A stretch of 40,570 nucleotides of DNA from an uncultured Ligilactobacillus sp. (GTDB lineage: Bacteria; Bacillota; Bacilli; Lactobacillales; Lactobacillaceae). Shown here one piece after another: positions 25,858 through 34,479 of this stretch; the stretch's first letter is position 1; every line of letters starts with the position of its first letter. The position numbers and the translations under genes are program-made. The notes under the pieces were generated by a model. It saw nothing but the letters and a program-made list of their open reading frames with translations, was not told where the DNA came from and made no database searches. The stretch spans positions 1-40,570 of the forward strand of contig CAKPZY010000016.1 in the NCBI GenBank assembly GCA_934215475.1, in the 5' to 3' direction.

Positions 25858-26948
25858 TATTCGCCTGCCCCCTCTTCTTTAACCGGTTGTTGTGGTTGAT
25901 TTTTCCTAATCTTCCATTTTTTTAACAGCAATTCGATGACATACTTAATAGAAACGAAAAAGATTATCGCTGCTGTCACGATGCTGACGATTTCCGTTGG
26001 TGTATTGGAGTACACAGAAATACTGAGACCCCCGATCTGCAGAGCAGAAATCAGCAAAGCAGAAAAGATAATGCCTATTGGGCTATAGTTGACCAGCAAG
26101 GCGACAGCCATACCATCGTAACCGACCTGCGGCAAAGCGTTCGATACAGAAATATTTTGAAAATTGCCCAAACCGTCCAACGCACCACCCAAACCGGCCA
26201 AGAGTCCTGAAACCAGCATCGAAACGATGATAGTTTTCTTAACATTCATTCCGGCATATTGGGAAGCCCGTTCGTTGATGCCGACACTGCGCAATTCAAA
26301 ACCGCTCTTTAAACGATTAAAATAAAGCCAAATAATAAAACAGGCAATGATAGCAAACAAAAATCCCCAGTGCAGCGTAGAATTTGCAGTCAAGTTCTCT
26401 AAGAAGTGACCACGTAAACTTGCTTTTGCAGGAATATTTGGCGAACTATCGGCGCCTTTTTCCGCTAACCATGCTTTGACCGCAAAATTGACAAAGTAAA
26501 GGGAAACGTAATTCAGCATGATGGTCGTAATAACTTCGCTAGTTCCAAAATAAGCTCGTAAAGCACCAGCGATACCAGACCATAAGCCACCCAAGATCGT
26601 ACCTGCTAATATTGATATAATGATCAAGAGCCAGCCAGGTAAGAAGGAAAATCTTAAGGCAACAATGATTGCTCCAAACCAGCCCATTAAGTACTGACCA
26701 GAGCCGCCAATATTAAAGAATCCAGCCTTACTAGCCACGGCGAAGCCCAAGCCCGTCAAGACCAACGGCGTCATATTACGCAATGTTTCTCCAGTTGAGT
26801 ACAGACCGCCGAAGGCTCCGTTAAATAGATTGATATAATTTTGAACGGGATCGTAACCAAACATCAGCATAATGACCGCACCGATAATAAAACCGGCTAT
26901 GATCGCTACTATTGGCACTACCCATGAAGATTTAAAATTTACCTTCAA
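25857..26948 (-). CDS. nupB: Nucleoside ABC importer, permease NupB (YufP-like)
   Basis: This 363-residue permease has membrane helices throughout, including TPLVLTGLGFAVASKAGFFNIGGSGQYLMGW, and the coupling-loop-like GFELRSVGINERASQYAGMNVKK. A basic, Gln/Pro-rich tail (KWKIRKNQPQQPVKEE) ends the protein. It forms the membrane channel with NupC. It starts at TTG 26948, overlapping the nupA stop by four bases (TTGA), with GGAGG 7 bases upstream inside nupA. Confidence 0.93.
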   Translation of the reverse strand: MKVNFKSSWVVPIVAIIAGFIIGAVIMLMFGYDPVQNYINLFNGAFGGLYSTGETLRNMTPLVLTGLGFAVASKAGFFNIGGSGQYLMGWFGAIIVALRFSFLPGWLLIIISILAGTILGGLWSGIAGALRAYFGTSEVITTIMLNYVSLYFVNFAVKAWLAEKGADSSPNIPAKASLRGHFLENLTANSTLHWGFLFAIIACFIIWLYFNRLKSGFELRSVGINERASQYAGMNVKKTIIVSMLVSGLLAGLGGALDGLGNFQNISVSNALPQVGYDGMAVALLVNYSPIGIIFSALLISALQIGGLSISVYSNTPTEIVSIVTAAIIFFVSIKYVIELLLKKWKIRKNQPQQPVKEEGAGE

Positions 26949-28483
26949 TTCGCAGCCTCCTTTGCTTTTGTGTTGACCTTTTTACCAGCCATCATCATAC
27001 CAAGCTCTTTCGAAGAAGTATCCTCAGGGTTGATCTCACCGACAATTTCACCCTCATGCATAACAACGATCCGGTCTGAGAGCTTGAGGATCTCATCCAG
27101 CTCAAAGCTTACCAGCAACACTGCTTTGCCGGAATTGCGCTCATTATTGATCATCCTATGAATATATTCGATTGCGCCCACATCAACGCCTCGAGTAGGA
27201 TTAGCAGCAATCAGCACATCAGGGTCGCTGGCGATCTCTCTGGCAACGACAACTTTTTGTTGGTTGCCTCCTGAAAGTGAACCGACAGGATACTGTTCAT
27301 TTTGAGAACGAATGTCATAGTCTTTTATCAGCTTTCGACCATGTTCATTGATGTATTTGTAATTCAAGATCCCTGCTTTACTGGCAGGCTTTTGATAGTA
27401 GTTCTTTAACGAAAGATTTTCTGCCAAAGTCAGTGGTAAAATCAAGCCGACATTCTGGCGATCTTCAGGGATGTATCCTACTCCAGCCTCCGTAATACGC
27501 CGGACAGTTTTATTCTCATAGTTCTTACCCTTGATTTTCACTGACCCGGACTTGATCTTTTGCATTCCAGTGATTGCCTCGATCAATTCGGTCTGGCCGT
27601 TGCCATCGACCCCAGCCACACCGACGATCTCGCCAGTGTGCACTTGCAGGCTCAGATCCTTAACTCGCTTTTGCCCATGCTTTTCTACATTTAAATTGGC
27701 GACATCTAAGATCACTTTACTTTGGTCGACCTTTTCTTTTTCAACAGCCGTCTGCAATTTACGGCCAACCATCATTTCGGCCAAACTTTCCTCCTTAGTA
27801 TCAGCAACTTTGACAGTATCGATGACCTTACCATTACGGATTATTACGCACCTATCGGCTATCTCTTTAATTTCTTTAAGTTTATGAGTAATAAAAATAA
27901 TCGATTTGTTCTCATTAGCCAGCGCCCGAAAAATTTTCATCAGCTGCTTAATTTCTTGTGGAGTCAGGGCAGCAGTGGGTTCATCGAAAATGAAAATATT
28001 AGCCTCACGATACAAAGCTTTCATGATCTCGACTCTTTGCTGCATTCCTACAGTTATATCCCGCACTTTGGCGTGAATATTGATATCAAGTTGGTATTTT
28101 TCAGACAGTTCTTGGATCTTTTTTTCAGCTCCGGCATAATCGATCCGCACACCTTTTTTAATTGGTTCATCGCCTAAAATAATATTTTCAAGCACAGTAA
28201 ACGCAGGGATCAGCATAAAATGCTGGTGCACCATGCCAATGCCATAATCTTTGGCATCGCGGGGATTATCCATTTTAACTTCTTTGCCATCGATCAGGAT
28301 CTCTCCTGAGGTCGTTTCTAATATACCTGACAACATGCCCATTAAAGTTGATTTACCGGCACCATTTTCACCCAGAAGAGCTAAAATCTCACCCTTATGC
28401 AAGCTCAACGAAATATCATCGTTGGCTGTAAAAGTACCAAATCTTTTGGTAATATGCCTCATTTCAACGACTGCTTCCGTCAT
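26945..28483 (-). CDS. nupA: Nucleoside ABC importer, double ATPase NupA (YufO-like)
   Basis: This 512-residue protein contains two fused ATPase domains. Domain 1 has Walker A GENGAGKST (38-46), a degenerate signature (TVGMQQRVEIMKAL) and Walker B IFIFDEPTAALTPQE. Domain 2 has GVDGNGQTEL in place of Walker A, the signature LSGGNQQKVVVAREI, and the Walker B region DVLIAANPTRGVDVGA, where an acidic Glu is replaced by Asn. This asymmetry is normal for the ribose/nucleoside importer group. AGGAGG lies 8 bases before the ATG. A hairpin separates it from bmpA. Confidence 0.95.
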   Translation of the reverse strand: MTEAVVEMRHITKRFGTFTANDDISLSLHKGEILALLGENGAGKSTLMGMLSGILETTSGEILIDGKEVKMDNPRDAKDYGIGMVHQHFMLIPAFTVLENIILGDEPIKKGVRIDYAGAEKKIQELSEKYQLDINIHAKVRDITVGMQQRVEIMKALYREANIFIFDEPTAALTPQEIKQLMKIFRALANENKSIIFITHKLKEIKEIADRCVIIRNGKVIDTVKVADTKEESLAEMMVGRKLQTAVEKEKVDQSKVILDVANLNVEKHGQKRVKDLSLQVHTGEIVGVAGVDGNGQTELIEAITGMQKIKSGSVKIKGKNYENKTVRRITEAGVGYIPEDRQNVGLILPLTLAENLSLKNYYQKPASKAGILNYKYINEHGRKLIKDYDIRSQNEQYPVGSLSGGNQQKVVVAREIASDPDVLIAANPTRGVDVGAIEYIHRMINNERNSGKAVLLVSFELDEILKLSDRIVVMHEGEIVGEINPEDTSSKELGMMMAGKKVNTKAKEAAN

Positions 28484-28570
28484 TGTTGGCCTCCTATTCT
28501 TAATTTTGCCCTTGCTAAACCAGCATCATTTATTGATCATCATAATTTAACACTTTTTAACACTGCCTAT

Positions 28571-28608
28571 AAAAAAGGCGAAGTACCGGGACTGACCGAT
28601 TCTTCACC
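28571..28608 (-). terminator. Attenuator-like hairpin between bmpA and nupA
   Basis: On the minus strand GGTGAAG (28608-28602) pairs with CTTCGCC (28583-28577), with an inner CGG/CCG helix (28598-28596 with 28589-28587), followed by TTTTTT. It lies about 75 bases after the bmpA stop. It probably ends most bmpA transcripts while letting some reach nupABC, giving more binding protein than transporter. Confidence 0.75.
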
Positions 28609-28684
28609 TCTTACATTCACATAATAAAATATTGTCGATATTACGGTTTTTGAAGAAGTTTACTAAAGCATTTTTTTGCAGCTA

Positions 28685-29707
28685 TTATTCAGCCTTAACT
28701 TTAATATCGCCATTAATGATTTTATCTTTATATTGTTGCACCGCTTTTTCGGTGGAAGTTGACATGTTATCATTAACAAGGTCGACGCCCTTATCTGACA
28801 AATCATAAGTTACGACCTTGCCGCCTGGAAATTTGCCTTTCATAGCTTTATTGGAAAGATCTTTAACTGAGTTACCAACTTCCTTGACTGCTGAAGCTAA
28901 AGTAACATTGCCGCCTTTGTACTTCCCATCTGCCTTTTGGTCCTGATCTACCCCAATGACCCAAACCTTTTTACCGCTCTTGGCCATATTCTTGGCAGCC
29001 GTAAAGACACCAGCACCTGAACCACCGGCAGCGTGGAAAATAACATCTTCATTATTGTTATACATTGCAGATGCAAGTGAATTGCCGACATCAGCTTTAG
29101 TGAAAGAACCAACGTATTTTACGTCGACAGAAATCTTTGGGTCAACGGAATGTACTCCTTGAGTAAAGCCTTTTTCAAAGGTTGTGATCACATCACTCTT
29201 AATACCGCCAACGAAACCAACTTTTTTTGTTTTAGTGGTTTTGGCAGCTGCAACTCCGGCTAAGAAGGAAGATTGTTCAGTCTTAAATGTTACAGAAGCA
29301 ACATTCTTACGGCCAGGTATAACATCATCAATGATTGCAAAGTTTGTTTTTGGATTTTGTTTGGAAACATTTTTCATAACTGGTGCTAATTTATAACCAA
29401 TTCCAAAAACTGTTTGGTATTTAGCTTTGATAAGCTTATTTAAATTCGGAGTAAAATCCGAGTCTGAGTTAGATTGAGCATAATTATAACCGTTGAGGCC
29501 CTTCTTTAAATGATGTTGCTTTCCCCAACTTTCCATGCCTTCCCAAGCGGATTGATTGAATGACTTATCATCGATCCCACCACCATCAGTAACCAAGGCT
29601 ACCGTATGTTTTGTACCTTTTGATGAATCAGAATTATTACCGCATCCTACCAAAACCATTCCTAGCATTAATGTGGCCGCTAAAACCCCAACTGCCCTTT
29701 TCTTCAT
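28685..29707 (-). CDS. bmpA: Nucleoside-binding lipoprotein (BmpA/Med family)
   Basis: This 340-residue lipoprotein has lipobox LVGC with lipidated Cys22, then the basic membrane lipoprotein (BMP) fold. Markers are VALVTDGGGIDDKSFNQSAWEG at the start, FGIGYKLAPVM, FAIIDDVI, GFVGGIKSDV, FHAAGGSGAGVF and GVDQDQKADG, which form the nucleoside pocket in PnrA/BmpA relatives. It should deliver nucleosides to NupABC. AAGGGG lies upstream of the ATG. A good promoter is at 29756-29783. It lacks a purine riboswitch in its leader. Confidence 0.95.
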   Translation of the reverse strand: MKKRAVGVLAATLMLGMVLVGCGNNSDSSKGTKHTVALVTDGGGIDDKSFNQSAWEGMESWGKQHHLKKGLNGYNYAQSNSDSDFTPNLNKLIKAKYQTVFGIGYKLAPVMKNVSKQNPKTNFAIIDDVIPGRKNVASVTFKTEQSSFLAGVAAAKTTKTKKVGFVGGIKSDVITTFEKGFTQGVHSVDPKISVDVKYVGSFTKADVGNSLASAMYNNNEDVIFHAAGGSGAGVFTAAKNMAKSGKKVWVIGVDQDQKADGKYKGGNVTLASAVKEVGNSVKDLSNKAMKGKFPGGKVVTYDLSDKGVDLVNDNMSTSTEKAVQQYKDKIINGDIKVKAE

Positions 29708-29755
29708 TGATGTGCACCCCTTAAAAATGTTTTATAGCAATTTCTCTAGAAACAA

Positions 29756-29783
29756 GTATACCCGTTTTAGTGACAAAAGCAAT
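29756..29783 (-). promoter_or_regulatory. Promoter of bmpA-nupABC
   Basis: On the minus strand TTGCTT (29778-29783) and TATACT (29756-29761) are separated by 16 bases. Transcription should begin about 40 bases before bmpA. A large nested inverted repeat (29808-29881) lies about 25 bases upstream of the -35. Confidence 0.7.
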
Positions 29784-29807
29784 ATATTTTTTGCAATAAG
29801 CAAAATA

Positions 29808-29881
29808 AAGTTCGCTTTTTATCGAGCTGCCTAGCAATGCTCAAATTCATACCAGGTGTGCTCGCCTAAAAGCGAACTTTT
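29808..29881. repeat. Nested 74-base inverted repeat upstream of bmpA
   Basis: AAAGTTCGCTTTT (29808-29820) and AAAAGCGAACTTT (29869-29881) are exact inverted copies. Inside, after a symmetric 3-by-3 internal loop, CGAGC (29824-29828) pairs with GCTCG (29861-29865), and the helix continues with CCT/AGG and G-U pairs. The minus-strand copy is followed by TTTATTTTG, so it may be a large terminator of the upstream ABC operon; alternatively it is a structured RNA or a short mobile-element remnant. Next to it, CGACCA/TGGTCG (29883-29904) makes a further hairpin. Confidence 0.75.
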
Positions 29882-29933
29882 CCGACCATTAAATAAATTG
29901 GTCGTATTTGGTTTTAAGTATAGTGCTGTTTTT

Positions 29934-29957
29934 GTAAAAAATGGACCCTGCCATTTT
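29934..29957 (-). terminator. Terminator of the YtrA-type ABC operon
   Basis: AAAATGG and CCATTTT (29938-29944 and 29951-29957) form a 7-bp stem around a 6-base loop, with a T-run on the minus strand. The hairpin begins at the stop codon of the permease. Confidence 0.8.
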
Positions 29958-30735
29958 ATTGATTTGTTTCAACTTGTCTTTTCAACAGCCAAACATTTAT
30001 TACTGAAATGACCAGGGCTAATATGGCCATCGTCAAGGCAGACCATAGAGGTCCGGTGTAGATACTGGAAGAATAAAACATGTACTGGAAATATGCTAAT
30101 TGAGATAACCAATTTTGCAGTTTGCCGAACATCCAAATCACGATGACTATCAAAATGATATAAATTGCCAGTTTTGAGATTTTTTGATGATTTGCAGGTA
30201 GTGCCCGAGAAATAGCCGTCGTCAGCAAATGGATGAGACTAATAGCAGCCCACCAGAATAGCAATCCTGCGGCTCCGGTCAATATGATCGCCAGCACAAA
30301 AAGCCAGATCCTAGTTTGAGCTCCGCCAAAATTACTACTCAACATTAATTTGACTGCACGAATGTTGAAAAGGTAGTAGATCAGAATGAAGATCAGTTGA
30401 ACCAAGAACACTAGGATAAAGGCAATAAAAGAACTGAAAATATTCGCGGTGTATAATTTAGCTTCACTAATTGGTATCAAACGGTACTTATTTGAAGTAT
30501 AGACACCCTCACTTGTGCGTGTTAGAAACGCAAAAGCCAGCAACATGGCCACAAAAGACCAGCTCAATGCGTGTTGAACCAGTAAAAAGCTCCACTGCCT
30601 AGTAAAAAGCTCACCATTAAATGCACTTGGTACTAAGGAAATGACGATTGCCGCCACGTACAGAGCAATGATCCAGCTCGCGGTTTGGATCTTATCAGTC
30701 AACAATACTCTAGTCATTCTTCGCAGGCTTGTCAT
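29956..30735 (-). CDS. ABC-2 type permease of a YtrA-controlled transporter
   Basis: About 259 residues with six predicted membrane helices (for example IIALYVAAIVISLVPSAF, FIAFILVFLVQLIFILIYYLF and LAIYIILIVIVIWMFGKL). No enzymatic motif. It pairs with the preceding ATPase. I start at ATG 30735 (GGAG 9 bases upstream), overlapping the ATPase gene by 26 bases. A longer frame to 30894 would lie entirely inside the ATPase gene and lacks a ribosome binding site. Such regulator-ATPase-permease operons often respond to cell-wall antibiotics and export peptides; the substrate is unknown. Confidence 0.85.
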   Translation of the reverse strand: MTSLRRMTRVLLTDKIQTASWIIALYVAAIVISLVPSAFNGELFTRQWSFLLVQHALSWSFVAMLLAFAFLTRTSEGVYTSNKYRLIPISEAKLYTANIFSSFIAFILVFLVQLIFILIYYLFNIRAVKLMLSSNFGGAQTRIWLFVLAIILTGAAGLLFWWAAISLIHLLTTAISRALPANHQKISKLAIYIILIVIVIWMFGKLQNWLSQLAYFQYMFYSSSIYTGPLWSALTMAILALVISVINVWLLKRQVETNQ

Positions 30736-31444
30736 CTTGGTCAGCTCCATTCTCATATAATTTTTCATAATAATCTTCGATGCTTTCACCGTTTTCCCTG
30801 ATTTTTTCTGCCTTTTCATGGGCGGCCAGCTGCTGATCTTTAAGAATTGCGACTTCATCGAGTAAACTGGACAGCTCGGTAATATAGTGATCACTGATCA
30901 TCATCACTGCTTCAGGGCTTTTCCATTGGATCAAGCTATTAATGATCTTCTTGCGCGTCATGCTGTCTATTCCCTCAAATGGTTCATCTAACAAATATAC
31001 AGACACTTGGCGTGCCAAAGTGAGGCTGATCACCAGCTTTTCTCTTGTTCCTTTAGATAATTCGCCCAATTTATGCTGATCGCTCCCAAAATCAAGAAAA
31101 TCACTGAGCTCTCTGTATTTATTCTGGTCAAAATCACTGTAGACCGATGAATAAAAGTCAAAAATATCGGCCAATTTACTACTTTTAGCAAAGTCATTCA
31201 AAGGATCCATATAACTCACTTGTGACTTTCGCTCAATGGGCGAGGCTAAATCATTTATCTTGACAGTCCCTTTAGCCCCTTTCGCTACTCCAGCGATGAT
31301 CCGCATGAGCGTGGTCTTTCCAGCACCATTCTCACCTAGCAACCCGATCGTTGTCCCTGATTGTACTTCTAAGTCAATATCTGACAAAATGACCCGCTGA
31401 TTACGCTTATAATAAAGTTCATTCACTTCAATCGCTTTTGCCAT
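30710..31444 (-). CDS. ABC transporter ATPase (YtrB/BcrA-like)
   Basis: This 244-residue ATPase has Walker A GENGAGKTT (37-45), a divergent signature LSKGTREKLVISLTLARQ, Walker B VYLLDEPFEGID and a switch histidine in MISDHYITEL. LSKGT replaces LSGGQ, as is common in the BcrA/YtrB group. I chose ATG 31444 with AGGAG 8 bases upstream over GTG 31450. It overlaps the regulator gene by 17 bases and the permease by 26, so the three are translationally coupled. Confidence 0.93.
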   Translation of the reverse strand: MAKAIEVNELYYKRNQRVILSDIDLEVQSGTTIGLLGENGAGKTTLMRIIAGVAKGAKGTVKINDLASPIERKSQVSYMDPLNDFAKSSKLADIFDFYSSVYSDFDQNKYRELSDFLDFGSDQHKLGELSKGTREKLVISLTLARQVSVYLLDEPFEGIDSMTRKKIINSLIQWKSPEAVMMISDHYITELSSLLDEVAILKDQQLAAHEKAEKIRENGESIEDYYEKLYENGADQDDKPAKND

Positions 31445-31811
31445 CTTCACTGCTCCTTTTTCTCAGAAAATTATCGATATATGCTTTAATACTTTCATCA
31501 TTTATGTTTAGTGCATGCAGTCGCTGATACATCGCCAAAACAGCCCTCTCAACCATCATTTCTCGTAAACCTGCGATAGCCGCGGTATCAGTCGTAACGA
31601 AATTGCCCTTTCCCCTCCGTGGTTTCAAAATTTGGGCAGCTATCATCTCCCGTAAAGCTCGCTGCACTGTGTTAGTATTTACAGAAAATTGCAATGCGAG
31701 TTGACGCACGGAAGGTATTTTGGTACCCGCATGAATACGCCCGCTGATGATCTCACCACTTATGTACCGGCTGATTTGACGATAAATAGGTACGTCATCC
31801 CTAAACTTCAC
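31428..31811 (-). CDS. GntR-family regulator, YtrA subfamily
   Basis: This 127-residue protein has the short YtrA layout: a winged helix-turn-helix (about 1-75), with PIYRQISRYISGEIISGRI, IPSVRQLALQFSVNTNTVQRALREM and the wing RRGKGNFVT, followed by a two-helix dimerisation tail with no ligand domain. It should repress its own operon and be relieved under wall or membrane stress. The GTG start has AGGGGGGA upstream. A 10-bp palindrome at 31925-31950, overlapping the probable promoter, fits the operator. Confidence 0.92.
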   Translation of the reverse strand: MKFRDDVPIYRQISRYISGEIISGRIHAGTKIPSVRQLALQFSVNTNTVQRALREMIAAQILKPRRGKGNFVTTDTAAIAGLREMMVERAVLAMYQRLHALNINDESIKAYIDNFLRKRSSEDGKSD

Positions 31812-31924
31812 CAGCCATCCCCCCTATTACGAGCAAAAATTAATACAATTTTTGTCAGTCTCACGAACATTCCGGAAGAATAATACTTTTAATTCCTGCC
31901 CTCGCTGACGTTAAAATTAATTAC

Positions 31925-31965
31925 TGGTGTATTACTACACTAATACACCAAGACCGATAAGTCAA
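31925..31965 (-). promoter_or_regulatory. YtrA-type operator overlapping the operon promoter
   Basis: TGGTGTATTA (31925-31934) and TAATACACCA (31941-31950) are exact inverted copies around CTACAC. On the minus strand TTGACT (31960-31965) is a good -35 and a TAGTGT hexamer (31937-31942), 17 bases away, falls within the palindrome. Bound repressor would block this promoter. The GTGTA...TACAC halves fit known YtrA-subfamily sites. Confidence 0.7.
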
Positions 31966-31997
31966 TCGACCAAAGCCATGCTCGTTAAGCAGCATCC

Positions 31998-32026
31998 TTG
32001 CACTTTCAAGGTAAAACGTGAATAAT
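31998..32026 (+). promoter_or_regulatory. Possible msrB promoter
   Basis: TTGCAC (31998-32003) and AATAAT (32021-32026) are separated by 17 bases. The -10 is good, the -35 only partial. A TACAAT at 32031-32036 is an alternative -10. Confidence 0.35.
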
Positions 32027-32085
32027 CAGTTACAATAAATCGTGTGCAACTGATTCACTACGTCTACAAAGGAGAACTGATTTTT

Positions 32086-32523
32086 ATGGACAAAACAAAG
32101 AACGATTTAAAAAGCAAATTGACAAAAGAGCAATATAAAGTTACCCAAAAAGCGGCCACTGAAATGCCGTTTTCCGGAAAATATGACGATTTCTACGAGG
32201 ACGGGATCTACGTTGACGTAGTAAGCGGGGAACCATTATTTTCCTCCCAAGATAAATATGACGCCGGTTGCGGATGGCCTTCATTCACTAAACCAGTGGC
32301 CAAAGAAAATGTCACCGAAAAAAATGACTTTTCCCATCTCATGCATCGGACAGAGGTTCAAAGCAAAGACGCCGGTTCCCATCTGGGACACGTCTTTCCG
32401 GATGGACCCGCCGAAGCTGGCGGCCTGCGGTATTGTATCAATTCTGCGGCACTCAAATTCATTCCAGTAGATAAGTTGGAAGAAGAGGGCTATGGACAAT
32501 ATAAAAAATTGTTTACCAAATAA
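32086..32523 (+). CDS. msrB: Methionine-R-sulfoxide reductase MsrB
   Basis: This 145-residue enzyme reduces methionine-R-sulfoxide in oxidised proteins. It shows the family core [14 protein letters not shown] (58-71), SHLGHVF (98-104), and the catalytic cysteine Cys117 in [10 protein letters not shown]; Cys62 may act as the resolving residue. The two CxxC zinc-binding pairs of many MsrB proteins are absent, so this is the zinc-free type. I start at ATG 32086 (AAAGGAG, 11-base spacer) rather than the upstream ATG at 32044, which lacks a ribosome binding site. No msrA is adjacent. Confidence 0.95.
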   Translation: MDKTKNDLKSKLTKEQYKVTQKAATEMPFSGKYDDFYEDGIYVDVVSGEPLFSSQDKYDAGCGWPSFTKPVAKENVTEKNDFSHLMHRTEVQSKDAGSHLGHVFPDGPAEAGGLRYCINSAALKFIPVDKLEEEGYGQYKKLFTK

Positions 32524-32539
32524 AAAATAGCGACTCATC

Positions 32540-32626
32540 TTAACAGCACTAATTCACTAAGCTGTTAACTGCCTGATGATCTAAAAATTCCTATCCGATC
32601 GTGAATATGATCAGATAGGAATTTTT
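32540..32626. terminator. Two hairpins: bidirectional terminator of msrB and the MFS gene
   Basis: TTAACAGC/GCTGTTAA (32540-32547 and 32561-32568) makes the first hairpin. The second is stronger: a perfect 13-bp stem, left arm 32583-32595 and right arm 32614-32626, with T-runs on both strands. The right arm runs into the stop codon of the MFS gene (TAA at 32626-32628). Confidence 0.85.
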
Positions 32627-33783
32627 TAGTCAAAGATCGTTCTTCTTTTGTCCACAGCCAGACCTGACATTGTCAAAATGACTATTACCACCAGCAAAGA
32701 CATCAAAGGGATATTCCATGAGCCTGTAAGTTGTTCCAAGTAACCAAAAACCAGCGGACCAAAAGCGGCTAATATATATCCGACTGCCTGGGACATCCCT
32801 GAGATTTGTGCCGTTTGTTCGGGAGTATCGGTTTTTATATTGAACAAGGTCATGGTCAGACTAAACGCCATATTGGAAGCCAAGCCTAAAACTATCAAGA
32901 TCATAGCCGTTGATCCCACACTTTTGGTTGGAACGATCAATAAACCAACGCCTAAAAGAAAGCCAGCTCCCATAGTAAGTATAATGCTGCGTTCCCTCTT
33001 GAGCCGGTATGCCAAAATAGGAATAAAGTAACTCGTAATTAGTGAAGCAAGCTGCATTAGACCAAATAATTGACTCGCTTGTCCACGAGGGATCCCATGA
33101 GCTGTCAAGATACTTGGCACCCATGTCAAAGTTGTGTAAAACAACAAGGATTGCAGGCCCATGAAAATAGACAGATACCACGCACCGCGAGCCTTCCACA
33201 CTGAACTGCCGGTCTTTTTTGTTCGTTTTGGCGTATGCCTACCCTTTAACGAAGGCACCCAGAAAATCATTCCTAAGATAGCCAGAAGGGAAACACTCTG
33301 CATTGCTTTTTGCCAGCCTATCTGATCAGCCAAAGCAATGCTTTGTCCCGAAGTTATGGCACTAAATAAGGTCATCGAAAAAGTATAAACACTCGTCATG
33401 ATCCCAACTCGGCGCGGATATTCTTGTGCGACCGTTACAGGCATCAAAACATTTAAGACCGCGATCGCCAAGCCCACCAACAATGTCCCGATCAATAGCC
33501 AAGTTGTTGAAAATACTCTTAAGTAATTTCCAATTGCCAAAATAAGTACTGCAATGAACATCACTCGTTCATTGCCAAAATTCTTACCAAATTTAGGCAC
33601 AAATGGTGAAAATAGTGCAAAACACAGTAATGGGATCGTGGTAATGCTTCCCAGCAACACTGCAGGTACTCCCAATGAATGTTCTATATCGCTTAATAAA
33701 GGCGAGACCATTCCGATCGGAGTACGCATACAGCCAGCAAATAAAATGATGCCGATAATTAATAGTTTTCCCTGTTTCCGCAA
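32626..33783 (-). CDS. CynX/NimT-type MFS transporter
   Basis: About 385 residues with 12 predicted membrane helices, in the CynX/NimT group of the major facilitator superfamily (GCMRTPIGMVSPLLSDI at helix 1; GIMTSVYTFSMTLFSAI; QSLLFYTTLTWVPSIL). Such transporters move small anions or nitro-compounds such as cyanate or nitroimidazoles; the substrate here is unknown. I propose TTG at 33783, preceded by AGGAAGG; the ATG at 33822 has no ribosome binding site. It lies downstream of the SRAP gene with no terminator between. Confidence 0.88.
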   Translation of the reverse strand: MRKQGKLLIIGIILFAGCMRTPIGMVSPLLSDIEHSLGVPAVLLGSITTIPLLCFALFSPFVPKFGKNFGNERVMFIAVLILAIGNYLRVFSTTWLLIGTLLVGLAIAVLNVLMPVTVAQEYPRRVGIMTSVYTFSMTLFSAITSGQSIALADQIGWQKAMQSVSLLAILGMIFWVPSLKGRHTPKRTKKTGSSVWKARGAWYLSIFMGLQSLLFYTTLTWVPSILTAHGIPRGQASQLFGLMQLASLITSYFIPILAYRLKRERSIILTMGAGFLLGVGLLIVPTKSVGSTAMILIVLGLASNMAFSLTMTLFNIKTDTPEQTAQISGMSQAVGYILAAFGPLVFGYLEQLTGSWNIPLMSLLVVIVILTMSGLAVDKRRTIFD

Positions 33784-33864
33784 ATTCTCTTTCCTTCCTA
33801 TATCTCCCACTGTAAGCCCCATGTTTATTTTACGGCCTGGATGGATGTCAAGAGGGGCAGCCTT

Positions 33865-34437
33865 TCAGTGCACCTCCCAATTTTTGGAGTCTAAAGCCGG
33901 CATTTTAGCATTTAATATTGCCTGCGCGTATGAACGGCTATAGATCCACTTATTGATCTGGTCTTTTTCCAAAATCAAAGGCATTCTGTTGTGCACGGGA
34001 GAAACCGATTCATTAGGAGCAGTCGTCAGCAAGATGCTCCTCTCTTCATCGTCAAATTTGGAGTATATTCCAGCTATATATAAGGGTTGAAGCTTTTGCT
34101 GATAATTAAACCAGATCTTGTCCTTTTGCTTGGTCCACTCAAAAAAGCCTGTTGTTGGATAAACACAACGGTCTGCCTTAAACGCAGCAGCGAACATGCG
34201 CTTAGTTGCAACTGTTTCAGAACGCGCATTGATCAAGACTTGTTTCGGTTTAAAGCCTGGAAACCCCCACTTCATCGCCATAACTCGAACTTGTTTGTCT
34301 CCGCTAACAATCAAAGCAGTCAAATCACTTGGAAAAATTTCTCCAATTTTCGGGTCATAACCATTTTGTTTGGCCAAACGATAAATTCGGTCAATTTCCG
34401 GGCTAGCATCAGGTTGAAACATAAAACGTCCACACAT
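33865..34437 (-). CDS. SRAP domain protein (YedK/HMCES-like)
   Basis: This 190-residue protein protects abasic sites in single-stranded DNA by forming a thiazolidine crosslink, then releasing it. The nucleophile Cys2 follows the initiator Met (MCGRF). The other family residues are present: Asn70 (LINARSET), Glu100 (TTGFFEW) and His149 (SPVHNRMPLIL). The start must be ATG 34437 so that Cys2 is exposed, and GGAGGTGAG precedes it. It begins 42 bases after the DeoR gene. Confidence 0.95.
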   Translation of the reverse strand: MCGRFMFQPDASPEIDRIYRLAKQNGYDPKIGEIFPSDLTALIVSGDKQVRVMAMKWGFPGFKPKQVLINARSETVATKRMFAAAFKADRCVYPTTGFFEWTKQKDKIWFNYQQKLQPLYIAGIYSKFDDEERSILLTTAPNESVSPVHNRMPLILEKDQINKWIYSRSYAQAILNAKMPALDSKNWEVH

Positions 34438-34479
34438 ATACTCACCTCCAGGGATGCGAGTGGTTAGCATTTACATATC

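Noticed and set aside
27722..28177. A 151-codon plus-strand frame opposite nupA
   Set aside because: It lies wholly antisense to the conserved double ATPase gene, has no ribosome binding site, and its low-complexity Phe/Leu/Ser composition reflects the reverse of coding sequence.
30736..30894. N-terminal extension of the ABC-2 permease
   Set aside because: It would lie inside the ATPase gene, reads as a poor sequence without membrane character, and has no ribosome binding site.
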